Below, in pieces: positions 1 to 6,220 of a stretch of 10,464 bases of DNA; positions within the stretch are counted from its first letter, which is position 1, and each line of letters starts with the position of its first letter. Position numbers and translations under genes: made by a program. The notes beneath the pieces were generated by a model. The model had not been told where the DNA came from. It saw nothing but the letters and a program-made list of their open reading frames with translations, and searched no databases. Source of the stretch: Bacillota bacterium (lineage in GTDB: Bacteria; Bacillota; Clostridia; Christensenellales; UMGS416); assembly GCA_023409755.1 (NCBI GenBank), contig JAEYRA010000185.1:1-10464 (forward strand), given 5' to 3'.

Positions 1-494
1 GTGTTGAGGAACTGATAGATGAACACGCTGATGACCACAGTGGAGATGAAATAGGGCAAAAGCGTCATGGACTGCACCGTGCGCTTGAGCTTTGCATGGC
101 TCATCTCATTCAAAAGGATGGCCAGAGCAATCGCCACGAGGGTTGTGAACACGATGAATAACACGTTGTTGATGATCGTGTTCAGAATGGCGCGCATCGT
201 GCCCTCATTTTTGAACAAAAAAGTGAAATTGCCATACCAGGGTTCCTGGAGCGGGCTGCCAAAAATACCCAGTCCATAATCAAAATCCTTGAACACGAGT
301 ATGAGGCCGAAAAGAGGCATGTAGTTGAACAAAAATAATAGAGCAGCCATGGGCAAAAACATAAGGTAGAGCGTTTTGTTTTTCCAGGTTTCAAAGAAAA
401 ACCCGCCCCACCAGGACATCTGCTTTCGTGCCTTGGGCAATGCAATGGGGGTTTTAGCGCCGGTTATCAAGTATCTCACCAACCTTTCAATCAT
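1..494 (-). CDS. Sugar/polysaccharide ABC transporter permease, LplB type (N-terminal part)
   Basis: This is the first 164 codons of a binding-protein-dependent ABC permease; the 3' end lies beyond base 1. It should sit in the membrane and, with a partner permease, a solute-binding protein and an ATPase, import a sugar or oligosaccharide. Seen: hydrophobic segments at about residues 43-65, 103-128 and 145-162, a first-helix region reading YLMFLPMAALLFLFNYMPLFG, and NTIINNVLF followed by LNEM, all typical of the LplB/YtcP-like MalF-type permeases. The ATG at 494 is the first start after an in-frame TGA at 501-503. The nearest Shine-Dalgarno-like AGGA lies almost against the ATG, so initiation may be weak or the start may lie a few codons inside. 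Partner genes would lie to the left. The family is fairly sure; the substrate cannot be told. Confidence 0.88.
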   Translation of the reverse strand, partial: MIERLVRYLITGAKTPIALPKARKQMSWWGGFFFETWKNKTLYLMFLPMAALLFLFNYMPLFGLILVFKDFDYGLGIFGSPLQEPWYGNFTFLFKNEGTMRAILNTIINNVLFIVFTTLVAIALAILLNEMSHAKLKRTVQSMTLLPYFISTVVISVFIYQFLN

Positions 495-527
495 TCCTGC
501 TCACAAAGAAAGGTAGTATCAACACAT

Positions 528-564
528 TGCACGCCAGTGCAGCACCGCATTTACTATATGTAAA
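528..564. promoter_or_regulatory. Two small inverted repeats upstream of the sugar permease
   Basis: TGCAC-GCCA-GTGCA (528-541) and TTTAC-TATAT-GTAAA (550-564) are perfect 5-bp-arm inverted repeats in the 5' region of the permease gene. They could be operator half-sites for a sugar-responsive repressor. No convincing sigma-A promoter was found between 495 and 640, and repeats this short also arise by chance. Confidence 0.2.
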
Positions 565-650
565 GCTATTATTGCTATGTAGCCAAGTATAAAATAAAAG
601 TAGCATCAATATCAGCAACATGCAATGAGAATAAGCGAAGCAAAAGATCG

Positions 651-682
651 AAAAACGGCGAAGCACCTGCTACGCCGTTTTT
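651..682. terminator. Bidirectional rho-independent terminator downstream of rplS
   Basis: The left arm AAAAACGGCG-A-AGCA pairs with TGCT-A-CGCCGTTTTT around a short CC loop, with one A·A mismatch. On the minus strand the stem runs into TTTTTCGATCTTTT, so it should end the rplS transcript. The plus strand also has a T run. It separates rplS from the sugar permease. Confidence 0.85.
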
Positions 683-717
683 TCATTTTCTGTTTGAAAG
701 ATGACTGCAGTCCCCGA

Positions 718-1065
718 TTAGCGAGAGGTCCTTTCCTTGACCTTGGCGGCCTTGCCGACGCGGTCACGCAGATAGTAGAGCTTGGCACGGCGAACCTTGC
801 CACGCTTCGTCACCTGGATGCTCTCGATTCTGGGGGAATGAAGGGGGAAAACCCTTTCCACACCAATGCCGTAAGAGACGCGACGCACCGTAAAGGTTTC
901 GTTGATGGAGCCGCCCTTGCGCGCAATGACCACGCCTTCAAAAGCCTGGATGCGTTCGCGGGTACCCTCGACGACCTTCACGTTGACCTTAACCGTGTCG
1001 CCCACGCGGAACTGCGGAATGTCAGAGCGCAACTGCTCCGATTCCAACACGCGGATGTCCAACAT
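718..1065 (-). CDS. rplS: 50S ribosomal protein L19
   Basis: This 115-aa protein is full length for L19, a large-subunit protein at the interface with the 30S subunit. The family pattern is clear: an N-terminal region RSDIPQFRVGDTVKV, then IQAFEGVVIARKGG, then the basic C-terminal KRGKVRRAKLYYLRDRVGKA. The start is the ATG at 1065, with AGGAGG at 1075-1080 and a 9-nt spacer. It has its own promoter just upstream and a terminator at 651-682, so it is probably transcribed alone. In many Firmicutes rplS sits next to trmD; here neither neighbour is a trmD-cluster gene. The promoter and the roughly 65-nt leader fall between it and the preceding operon, from which read-through is also possible because no terminator separates them. 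Confidence 0.98.
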   Translation of the reverse strand: MLDIRVLESEQLRSDIPQFRVGDTVKVNVKVVEGTRERIQAFEGVVIARKGGSINETFTVRRVSYGIGVERVFPLHSPRIESIQVTKRGKVRRAKLYYLRDRVGKAAKVKERTSR

Positions 1066-1138
1066 AATTTGTTTCCTCCTTCCGTCTTAGACGTTCATGC
1101 CCCAGCGGCAGCGGACCGTCCGTTCTCAAAGCTAGAGT

Positions 1139-1167
1139 AGTATACCAAATCCAAAAGATTCTGGCAA
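1139..1167 (-). promoter_or_regulatory. Sigma-A promoter of rplS
   Basis: On the minus strand the -35 box is TTGCCA (1162-1167), the spacer 17 nt, and the -10 box TATACT (1139-1144), preceded by an extended -10 TGG. The predicted transcript start is near 1132, leaving a leader of about 65 nt before the ATG. Confidence 0.85.
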
Positions 1168-1173
1168 GCGGTA

Positions 1174-1878
1174 TTATTTTGCTGTCTCCGCCGGCGAAGC
1201 AGTTGCCTGCACCGGGGACGCCGTCGCCCCCACCGCATCATTGAGCTTCAGTTTGGAGAAGACCCAGTTGGCGGCGATCACCGCGTTGTCGTAGTTCGAC
1301 TCGGCATAGGTGGGCAAAGCAATCACCATGCCCGTGGGGTCAAAGAGCCCGGCCAGGCCTTTGAAGAGATCGAGCGGGATGCCATACAGCGTCCGTTCCC
1401 CCGCGGTGCCCTCACTGTCGGTGATGGCGGAGTATCCTGCACTCAGATCAATGCCCTCGGGCAGGTTGAAGTCGGAAAGTTTGTCCTCCAGCGGCAGGAA
1501 GGCGCCCATCGAAGCCACCATCTGGAAATAGTCGTTGGGCAAGATCCAGATGGTACCCTCGCTGCCGGCGGAGATGCGAGCCACTATCAGCTGGGACATC
1601 TGCAAATCATTGAGCAGAGGGCTCAGCTGAATGTTAACCGTCTGGTCGGCGGGTACCAATGACTGCAGCTCGGCTTCCCACTTCTCCTGGTCCAGCGACG
1701 AGGAGTTGCTGCTGTAGATAACCACATCCACCCGCTTGTCATAGGGGATCTGCGGGGTTGTCATGGCAAAGAGCAGCCAAGCGCCCATCAGTGCCGCTAT
1801 GACAGAGATGACATACTGCGCCTTGTAGGATTGCCAGTGGTTGCGCAAGCGGTTTTTGTTGAGCCTTAGATCAATCAA
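1174..1878 (-). CDS. Unknown membrane-anchored extracytoplasmic protein coupled to lysS
   Basis: I do not recognise this 234-aa protein. Seen: a basic N-terminus, one hydrophobic helix at about residues 21-39 without a lipobox, then a soluble domain of about 170 residues that should lie outside the cell, and a low-complexity Ala/Thr/Ser/Pro tail (two TASP units near 219-229). Stretches such as VDVVIYSS and FLPLEDKL loosely recall solute-binding-protein folds, but this is only an impression. The start is taken as TTG at 1876-1878, which overlaps the lysS stop by four bases (TTGA). A GAGGA lies a few bases upstream, and the first ATG would delete the membrane helix. Translation is therefore probably coupled to lysS. 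An accessory envelope protein is possible; the function is unknown. Confidence 0.8.
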   Translation of the reverse strand: MIDLRLNKNRLRNHWQSYKAQYVISVIAALMGAWLLFAMTTPQIPYDKRVDVVIYSSNSSSLDQEKWEAELQSLVPADQTVNIQLSPLLNDLQMSQLIVARISAGSEGTIWILPNDYFQMVASMGAFLPLEDKLSDFNLPEGIDLSAGYSAITDSEGTAGERTLYGIPLDLFKGLAGLFDPTGMVIALPTYAESNYDNAVIAANWVFSKLKLNDAVGATASPVQATASPAETAK

Positions 1879-3407
1879 CGTTCCTCATCATCCTTCTTTT
1901 GTTCCCGTGGGCGCATGGTGGGGAAGAGAAGCACATCACGAATGGAGGGAGCGTCGGTGAAGAGCATGACCATACGATCCAGGCCCAACCCCATGCCACC
2001 CGTCGGGGGCATTCCGTACTCCATGGCCGTAACGAAGTCTTCGTCGATTTCAAACTCGCCCTCGATGAACTTTTTCTGCGCCTGCTCAATGAATCGGGCG
2101 CGCTGGTCTTCGGGGTCGTTAAGCTCGGTAAAGGCATTGCCCATCTCCCGACCGTAGATGAACACCTCGAACCGCTCGGTCAACCGGGGATCGTAGCTGG
2201 TTTTCTTGGCCAGGGGCGAAATCTCAATCGGGTAATCGCAGATGAAGGTCGGCTGAATCAGCTTTTCTTCCACAAACTCTTCAAAGAAGAGGTTCAGAAT
2301 CTCGCCGCGGGTCAGACCCTCATGCTCCAGATGGACACCATGCTCCCGGGCGACGGCCCGGGCAGCCTCGTCGTCGGCAATGGTAGTGAAATCCACACCG
2401 CTCATTTCCATCACAGCTTCGGTCATGGTGATGCGCCGCCACGGCGGGGTCAGGTCAATGTCCACCCCCTGGTAGCTGAGATGATAGCCGCCGTTGACCT
2501 CTCGGGCGACGGTGGTGTACAGTTCCTCGCACAGATCCATCATACCGTGGTAGTCGGTGTAGGCCTCGTACTTCTCCAGCATGGTGAACTCAGGGTTGTG
2601 CTTGGGGCTCATGCCCTCGTTGCGGAAGATCCGGCCGATTTCATAAACCTTCTCCAACCCGCCGATGATGAGACGCTTGAGGTAGAGCTCCAGCTCCACC
2701 CGCAGCACCATATCCATGTCCAGCGTGTTGTGGTGGGTTCGGAAGGGCTTGGCCGCCGCGTTGGTGGCATGGGTGTGCAGCACCGGGGTTTCCACCTCCA
2801 GGTACCCGCGTCCGTCCATGACCCGGCGGATGGTGTTCAAAATGGCCGAGCGCGTACGGAAGGCCGTTCGCACCTCGGGGTTGACGATCATATCCAGGTA
2901 CCGCTGGCGGTAGCGCAGGTCCTGGTTGGTGAGGCCATGCCACTTCTCCGGCAGGGGCAGCAGCGACTTGGCGAGGAGCGTCACTTCGGCCGCGTGCAAC
3001 GAAATTTCGCCCGTGCGGGTCTTGAAGACCACGCCGCGCACGCCGATGATGTCGCCCATGTCCAGGCGCTTAAACTCGTCGTAGGCTTCCTCGCCCAGGT
3101 CGTCACGGCGCACATAAATCTGCAGGTTGGCCACGCCGTCCAGGACACTGCCAAAGCTGGCCTTGCCCATGATACGCTTGGACGTCAAGCGCCCGGCAAT
3201 GGACACGGTCTGGCCCTCCAGCGCGTCATACTGGGCCGCCACGTCGGCACAGGAATGGGTGCGGTCATACCGCACCTGGTGGTAGGGGTCATGCCCAGCC
3301 TGCCGCAGCGCCGCAAGCTTGTCACGCCGCACCCGCAGCAGCTCATCCATCTCCTGGGCCGTGGGCTCAGCGCCTTCTGGCCGCAGGGTTTCATCCTTCG
3401 TCTGCAT
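1875..3407 (-). CDS. lysS: Lysyl-tRNA synthetase, class II
   Basis: This cytoplasmic enzyme charges tRNA-Lys with lysine. At 510 aa it is full length. Seen in order: an N-terminal OB-fold anticodon-binding domain (about 65-150, with SIAGRLTSKRIMGKASFG), the family signature HGLTNQDLRYRQRYLD (157-172), class II motif 1 around TRSAILNTIRRVMDGRGYLEVETP, motif 2 FRNEGMSPKHNPEFTMLE (261-278) and motif 3 GMGLGLDRMVMLF (471-483). Active-site residues E240, R262, E278, Y280, N424, F426 and E428 fall where expected. The loop usually reading GGAxARPF is TNAAAKPF here (215-222), which may be a subfamily trait. The start is ATG 3407, with an AAGG about 8 nt upstream and only four bases after the greA stop. 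It is second in the greA operon, a common pairing in Firmicutes. Confidence 0.98.
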   Translation of the reverse strand: MQTKDETLRPEGAEPTAQEMDELLRVRRDKLAALRQAGHDPYHQVRYDRTHSCADVAAQYDALEGQTVSIAGRLTSKRIMGKASFGSVLDGVANLQIYVRRDDLGEEAYDEFKRLDMGDIIGVRGVVFKTRTGEISLHAAEVTLLAKSLLPLPEKWHGLTNQDLRYRQRYLDMIVNPEVRTAFRTRSAILNTIRRVMDGRGYLEVETPVLHTHATNAAAKPFRTHHNTLDMDMVLRVELELYLKRLIIGGLEKVYEIGRIFRNEGMSPKHNPEFTMLEKYEAYTDYHGMMDLCEELYTTVAREVNGGYHLSYQGVDIDLTPPWRRITMTEAVMEMSGVDFTTIADDEAARAVAREHGVHLEHEGLTRGEILNLFFEEFVEEKLIQPTFICDYPIEISPLAKKTSYDPRLTERFEVFIYGREMGNAFTELNDPEDQRARFIEQAQKKFIEGEFEIDEDFVTAMEYGMPPTGGMGLGLDRMVMLFTDAPSIRDVLLFPTMRPREQKKDDEER

Positions 3408-3411
3408 GCTG

Positions 3412-3897
3412 CTACCTTCCCACCGAAATGACCTGAAGCTGTCGCTTACCGCCGGGGGTGTCCACTTCCACCTGGTCGCCCACCTTGCGGTTCATCAGTG
3501 CCGAACCCATGGGCGACTCGTTGGAGATACGGCCCTTGAAGGGGTCAGCCTCGTCACTGCCAACGATCGTATAGGTGACATCTGCCCCGGTGGCAATATT
3601 CTTGAGCTTTACAACGCTGCCCACCGTCACAGCACCGCTGGGCTGGGCATCGTCGTTGATAACTTCTGCATGGCGCAGCGCGGCCTCGATGGAAGCGATC
3701 TCTCCCTCAACAAACGCCTGCTCATTCTTGGCGTCGTCGTACTCGCTGTTTTCAGAGAGATCTCCCAGTGCAATGGCCTCCTTAATGCGCTCCGCCACCT
3801 CCTGGCGACGGGTGGTTTTGAGATGCTCGAGCTTATCCTCCAGCTTCTTCACGCCGTCCTTCGTCAGATAGGTCTTCCTGTTGTTGGCTACTGACAT
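3412..3897 (-). CDS. greA: Transcription elongation factor GreA
   Basis: GreA enters the secondary channel of RNA polymerase and stimulates cleavage of backtracked RNA, restarting stalled complexes. The 161-aa protein has the usual two parts: an N-terminal coiled coil whose tip carries the acidic GDLSENSEYDDAKNEQ motif, and a C-terminal FKBP-like domain with ISNESPMGSALMNRKVGD. The start is ATG 3897, preceded by GGGAGG with a 7-9 nt spacer. The frame stays open further upstream to a TTG at 4011, but that extension is leader sequence and would make an abnormal GreA. greA leads the greA-lysS-unknown operon under a consensus promoter at 4035-4063. Confidence 0.98.
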   Translation of the reverse strand: MSVANNRKTYLTKDGVKKLEDKLEHLKTTRRQEVAERIKEAIALGDLSENSEYDDAKNEQAFVEGEIASIEAALRHAEVINDDAQPSGAVTVGSVVKLKNIATGADVTYTIVGSDEADPFKGRISNESPMGSALMNRKVGDQVEVDTPGGKRQLQVISVGR

Positions 3898-4028
3898 AGT
3901 CGCTCCTCCCTTGTTGCCACTGAGTTGCCGATGCTGTTTCCTAAATGTATGTGTGCGTTGCTCCTGTATGCCGGACAAAAACAATATCCCCCCCGCATGC
4001 ATGGCACACAAGGCGGACTCAAATGGTT
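3898..4028 (-). other. Long 5' leader of the greA-lysS transcript
   Basis: About 130 nt separate the predicted transcript start (near 4028) from the greA ATG, far more than a ribosome binding site needs. The segment at 4003-4010 (UGUGUGCC in RNA) can pair with GGCAUACA at 3965-3972, or, as UGUGUGC, with GCACACA at 3950-3956, so two exclusive hairpins are possible. A run of seven G lies between them. No known riboswitch class was recognised. Together with the yugP promoter area, this fills the 306-base divergent intergenic region 3898-4203. Confidence 0.4.
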
Positions 4029-4034
4029 ACGCCC

Positions 4035-4063
4035 ATTATAGGGAGTCGGTCTGTCCTTGTCAA
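4035..4063 (-). promoter_or_regulatory. Consensus sigma-A promoter of the greA-lysS operon
   Basis: On the minus strand there is a perfect TTGACA (4058-4063), a 17-nt spacer and a perfect TATAAT (4035-4040). An A-rich stretch lies just upstream of the -35. This predicts strong constitutive expression with a transcript start near 4028. Confidence 0.93.
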
Positions 4064-4110
4064 GCAAAGTTTTTTCGCGCTATTTCGATGCCTTTTATCA
4101 TTTTTTCAGG

Positions 4111-4140
4111 TTGTCTTCAGACTGAAATGCACGCTATGCT
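4111..4140 (+). promoter_or_regulatory. Possible promoter of the YugP-like protease gene
   Basis: TTGTCT (4111-4116), an 18-nt spacer and TATGCT (4135-4140) form a moderate sigma-A match; TATACT at 4142-4147 is an alternative -10. The -35 region lies inside a TTTCAG-N12-CTGAAA inverted repeat (4104-4127), which could be an operator. The assignment rests on position and partial consensus only. Confidence 0.35.
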
Positions 4141-4203
4141 GTATACTATGGCCATGGGCGACGCGTGGTGACTGCCGAATGCGTCTGACAGGAGGTATTT
4201 CTT

Positions 4204-4899
4204 TTGTACATAGGTGGATATGACACAACCTGGTTGTTGCTGTTGCCCGGCATTCTGCTGGCCATGGTGGCCCAAGCCCGCATGCGCAGCGCATTCACCC
4301 AGTATTCCCAGGTGCCTGCCCGGCGTGGTTTTACCGCAGAGGAGGCTGCCCGCCACCTGTTAGATGACCAAGGCCTGACCGATGTGCCCGTCGTGGGCAT
4401 CGCGGGGGACCTCACTGACCATTACGACCCGCGAAGCCGCCGTTTGAGCCTGTCACAGTCGGTTTTTGGCAACCATTCATTGGCGGCCATCGGCGTTGCT
4501 GCCCACGAGGTGGGCCACGCCATCCAGCACCAGCAGGGCTATGCCCCCCTGGGGCTGCGCAGTGCCCTGGTGCCGCTGGCCAACCTGGGCAGTACGGCGG
4601 CTTGGCCGCTCTTGCTGCTCGGCCTGGTCTTTTCCTTTCAGCCGCTCGTTTGGGTGGGAATCGGGGTGTTTTCCTTCGCCGTGCTCTTTCAGCTTGTCAC
4701 CCTGCCGGTGGAGCTCAATGCCTCCCGTCGGGCTTTGGCGCTACTGGCGGACGGCGGTTACCTGACCGAGGAGGAACTGCCCGGCGCGCGCCGGGTGCTA
4801 CGTGCGGCAGCGCTGACGTACCTGGCGGCGACCATCACGGCGGTATTGCAGCTGCTTCGCCTGTTGCTGCTGGCCAATGGGCGGCGACGGCGCGACTGA
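4204..4899 (+). CDS. yugP: YugP-family membrane zinc metallopeptidase
   Basis: This 231-aa protein belongs to the YugP-like Zn_peptidase_2 group of membrane-embedded neutral zinc proteases. Their physiological substrates are generally not established. Seen: an N-terminal hydrophobic segment (about 10-24), the conserved TDHYDP (71-76), the zinc site HEVGH (101-105) in AAIGVAAHEVGHAIQHQQGY, hydrophobic segments at about 122-145, 147-168 and 203-223, and LPVELNASRRAL (168-178), whose glutamate is a likely third zinc ligand. Length fits the family. The start is TTG 4204, chosen because AGGAGG (4190-4195) lies 8 nt upstream and homologues begin directly with a hydrophobic stretch. It is the only plus-strand gene here, transcribed away from greA, and ends at a strong terminator. 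The family is sure; use of the symbol is by similarity. Confidence 0.93.
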   Translation: MYIGGYDTTWLLLLPGILLAMVAQARMRSAFTQYSQVPARRGFTAEEAARHLLDDQGLTDVPVVGIAGDLTDHYDPRSRRLSLSQSVFGNHSLAAIGVAAHEVGHAIQHQQGYAPLGLRSALVPLANLGSTAAWPLLLLGLVFSFQPLVWVGIGVFSFAVLFQLVTLPVELNASRRALALLADGGYLTEEELPGARRVLRAAALTYLAATITAVLQLLRLLLLANGRRRRD

Positions 4900-4909
4900 C
4901 TTTGAAAGC

Positions 4910-4938
4910 AAAGGGTCCGCCAAATGGCGGACCCTTTT
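4910..4938. terminator. Strong terminator shared by convergent genes
   Basis: A perfect 12-bp stem, AAAGGGTCCGCC (4910-4921) with GGCGGACCCTTT (4926-4937), closes an AAAT loop and is followed by T's on the plus strand. It ends the protease transcript and, read on the minus strand, also lies just after the small cysteine-protein pair. The minus-side T tract is poorer. Confidence 0.93.
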
Positions 4939-4953
4939 GTTCCCCCAACCCTC

Positions 4954-5214
4954 TTACCGACGCTGATCGTGCTGGCGCCAGTAAGCGCAGTTTTCCCACA
5001 GATCGCCGTCACCGGTCCGGTCCGGGTCATCCGACATCGCCATGATACCCAGAGGGATGACTGGTGGTGTGAATGGCGCCAGCATACCAGCTCCACTTAC
5101 CATATTTGTGGCATTGGTTGGGTACGCAGAGAGCAACGGCAAGCCTTCAAAACAAAACCCGTTACGGTTCCGTCCACAATCCTCCCGCGGGCAATACGCG
5201 TGCCGGTCGTTCAT
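4954..5214 (-). CDS. Small cysteine-motif protein downstream of the DUF1540 gene
   Basis: I do not recognise this 86-aa protein. It starts with ATG 5212-5214 immediately after the TAA of the DUF1540 gene, with GAGG inside that gene 8 nt upstream, so the two are translationally coupled. Its N-terminus reads CPREDCGRNRNGFC, with C8 and C13 spaced C-x4-C and C21 eight residues on. A fourth cysteine, C76, comes near the C-terminus in ENCAYW. This copies the upstream protein's C-x4-C-x8-C plus a distal C followed by aromatic residues. Between C21 and C76 lies a Pro/Gly/Met-rich, fairly hydrophobic stretch (about 38-60). A metal-binding or disulfide-bonded diverged DUF1540 relative is a reasonable inference; the function is unknown. 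Confidence 0.8.
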   Translation of the reverse strand: MNDRHAYCPREDCGRNRNGFCFEGLPLLSAYPTNATNMVSGAGMLAPFTPPVIPLGIMAMSDDPDRTGDGDLWENCAYWRQHDQRR

Positions 5215-5394
5215 TTATTGCACCTCGTAGCTGGCGCACATGCTTTCATCTTCGGGCCGGCCAGTGTTGCCTTGGCTTACGGCTTGAACCTGGATGCCCT
5301 TTAACACGCAGTATTGAGCCGAGTCATTGTAACGGCAACTCGCCACATTGCAATGGATGCTTTGGCTGCCAACGGGTGCATGCTGGTTTTGCAT
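5215..5394 (-). CDS. DUF1540 domain protein (59 aa)
   Basis: This short gene encodes 59 residues with the DUF1540 cysteine pattern: IHCNVASCRYN with C15 and C20, then C29 in AQYC, GIQV after it, and C53 in CASYEV at the end. The domain is common in spore-forming and other Clostridia; the four cysteines probably bind a metal, but no function is established to my knowledge. The start is ATG 5394, with AGGAGG about 8 nt upstream. The gene is followed with no gap by the 86-aa cysteine protein. Upstream, 5395-5560 has no clear promoter: only an extended -10-like TGGTATTGT near 5440-5450 was seen, without a good -35. A sporulation sigma factor might be used, but nothing decides this. Confidence 0.9.
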   Translation of the reverse strand: MQNQHAPVGSQSIHCNVASCRYNDSAQYCVLKGIQVQAVSQGNTGRPEDESMCASYEVQ

Positions 5395-5560
5395 GTTTGT
5401 GTCCTCCTTTTTTCGTTCTACCGCTAGTGTGGGTCAAAGGAACACAACAATACCAGTGAAAAAATGGCGCGGGCATTGGCAAGCCGCACCAACTTTCGCA
5501 TCCCTCCACCGGCACATAACCACAAATGGGCAGTGGGCGCGCAATCAGGTGAAAACGGAG

Positions 5561-5594
5561 AAAAAAAGCGGACGGCGCTGCAGCGCCATCCGCT
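5561..5594 (-). terminator. Rho-independent terminator of the ferritin gene
   Basis: On the minus strand AGCGGATGGCGC and GCGCCGTCCGCT form a stem, with one G·U pair in the RNA and a TGCA loop, followed by seven or more T's (5561-5567). It starts 30 nt after the ferritin stop. On the plus strand the wobble becomes a C·A mismatch, so it is built for the minus direction. Confidence 0.95.
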
Positions 5595-5624
5595 AAGGTC
5601 ATCGAACCGCTTCGCTTCTTGTTC

Positions 5625-6134
5625 TTATAGCACAAGCGACGGCGGGGCGTATACCCGGGTGGCCAGCTCGCCATCCATGAGATAGAGGCTCTTGGGGTCG
5701 TCGCCAAAGAGTTCATACTTGCGGATGAGCTCGTCGGCGTTCTTCTCTTCTTCGCCCTGTTCCTTCACAAACCAATCGAGAAACTGCATGGTGCGATAAT
5801 CCCGGTCGGCATAAGCTTTGTCATAAATGTTGTGGATGGAGGCAGTCACCAGCTTCTCGTGGGCCAGACTCCGATTCAGCGGGTCGCCGAAAGCCTGATA
5901 GGTATACTCGGGCTTTCCAATGGCCTCGAAGGTCACTTCCTCGCCGTTGTTGAGGAGATACTGCACGAAGAGCATGGCGTGGTCACGCTCCTCCTGCGCC
6001 TGTACGTGGAACCAATTGGCAAAACCGTTGAGCGTCTTACCAGAATAGAAAGAAAACATGTCCAGATAGAGGTAGGAAGAATAGAACTCCTTGTTCACCT
6101 GCTCAACGAGCAACTTGTGCACTTCTCTGTTCAT
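5625..6134 (-). CDS. ftnA: Bacterial non-heme ferritin
   Basis: Ferritin forms a 24-subunit cytoplasmic cage that oxidises Fe(II) at a di-iron ferroxidase centre and stores the mineral. The 169-aa protein fits the four-helix-bundle family. Ferroxidase residues are in place, one position lower than in E. coli FtnA: E16 (NKEFYSSYLYL), Y23, E49 and H52 (QEERDHA), E93 (AHEK), Q126 and E129 (VKEQGEEE). These support an active FtnA-type H ferritin rather than heme-binding bacterioferritin. The start is ATG 6134 with AAGGAG 8 nt upstream. It has its own promoter (6184-6212), a leader that folds into a hairpin right at the predicted 5' end, and its own terminator, so it is monocistronic, with possible read-through from the EamA gene. 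Confidence 0.97.
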   Translation of the reverse strand: MNREVHKLLVEQVNKEFYSSYLYLDMFSFYSGKTLNGFANWFHVQAQEERDHAMLFVQYLLNNGEEVTFEAIGKPEYTYQAFGDPLNRSLAHEKLVTASIHNIYDKAYADRDYRTMQFLDWFVKEQGEEEKNADELIRKYELFGDDPKSLYLMDGELATRVYAPPSLVL

Positions 6135-6154
6135 GTGATACGCTCCTTTCGTTC

Positions 6155-6175
6155 ATGGATGCTCTCGCAATCCAT
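6155..6175 (-). promoter_or_regulatory. 5'-terminal mRNA hairpin of ferritin
   Basis: In the minus-strand transcript AUGGAU, a bulged U, then GC pair with GC and AUCCAU around a GAGA tetraloop (GNRA type). The hairpin begins one or two bases after the predicted transcript start (about 6177) and ends six bases before the AAGGAG. Terminal hairpins of this kind are known to stabilise bacterial mRNAs; a regulatory role is only possible. Confidence 0.55.
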
Positions 6176-6183
6176 TCAATGGT

Positions 6184-6212
6184 ATCATACCTTTTTTTAC
6201 CTTTTTTAGCAA
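6184..6212 (-). promoter_or_regulatory. Sigma-A promoter of ferritin
   Basis: The -35 TTGCTA (6207-6212), a 17-nt A-rich spacer and the -10 TATGAT (6184-6189) lie on the minus strand just after the EamA stop. The -10 sits inside the short palindrome GGTATGATACC (6181-6191), which a repressor could use. No Fur or PerR box was recognised. Confidence 0.82.
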
Positions 6213-6220
6213 TACAGCAC

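Noticed and set aside
182..445. Minus-strand 87-codon cysteine-rich frame
   Set aside because: It is out of frame with the clear ABC permease on the same strand.
625..1140. 171-codon plus-strand frame over rplS
   Set aside because: Antisense shadow of L19, and it crosses the bidirectional terminator.
1899..3431. 510-codon open frame on the plus strand
   Set aside because: It is the exact antisense shadow of lysS. The translation has no recognisable motif and there is no good ribosome binding site; long antisense frames are expected in GC-rich genes.
3898..4011. N-terminal extension of GreA starting from TTG 4011
   Set aside because: The frame is open, but GreA proteins start at the ATG 3897, which has a strong GGGAGG. 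The extension is the mRNA leader.
4924..5459. Plus-strand frames opposite the small cysteine genes
   Set aside because: They begin inside the terminator or lack ribosome binding sites, while the minus strand carries coupled genes with conserved cysteine motifs.
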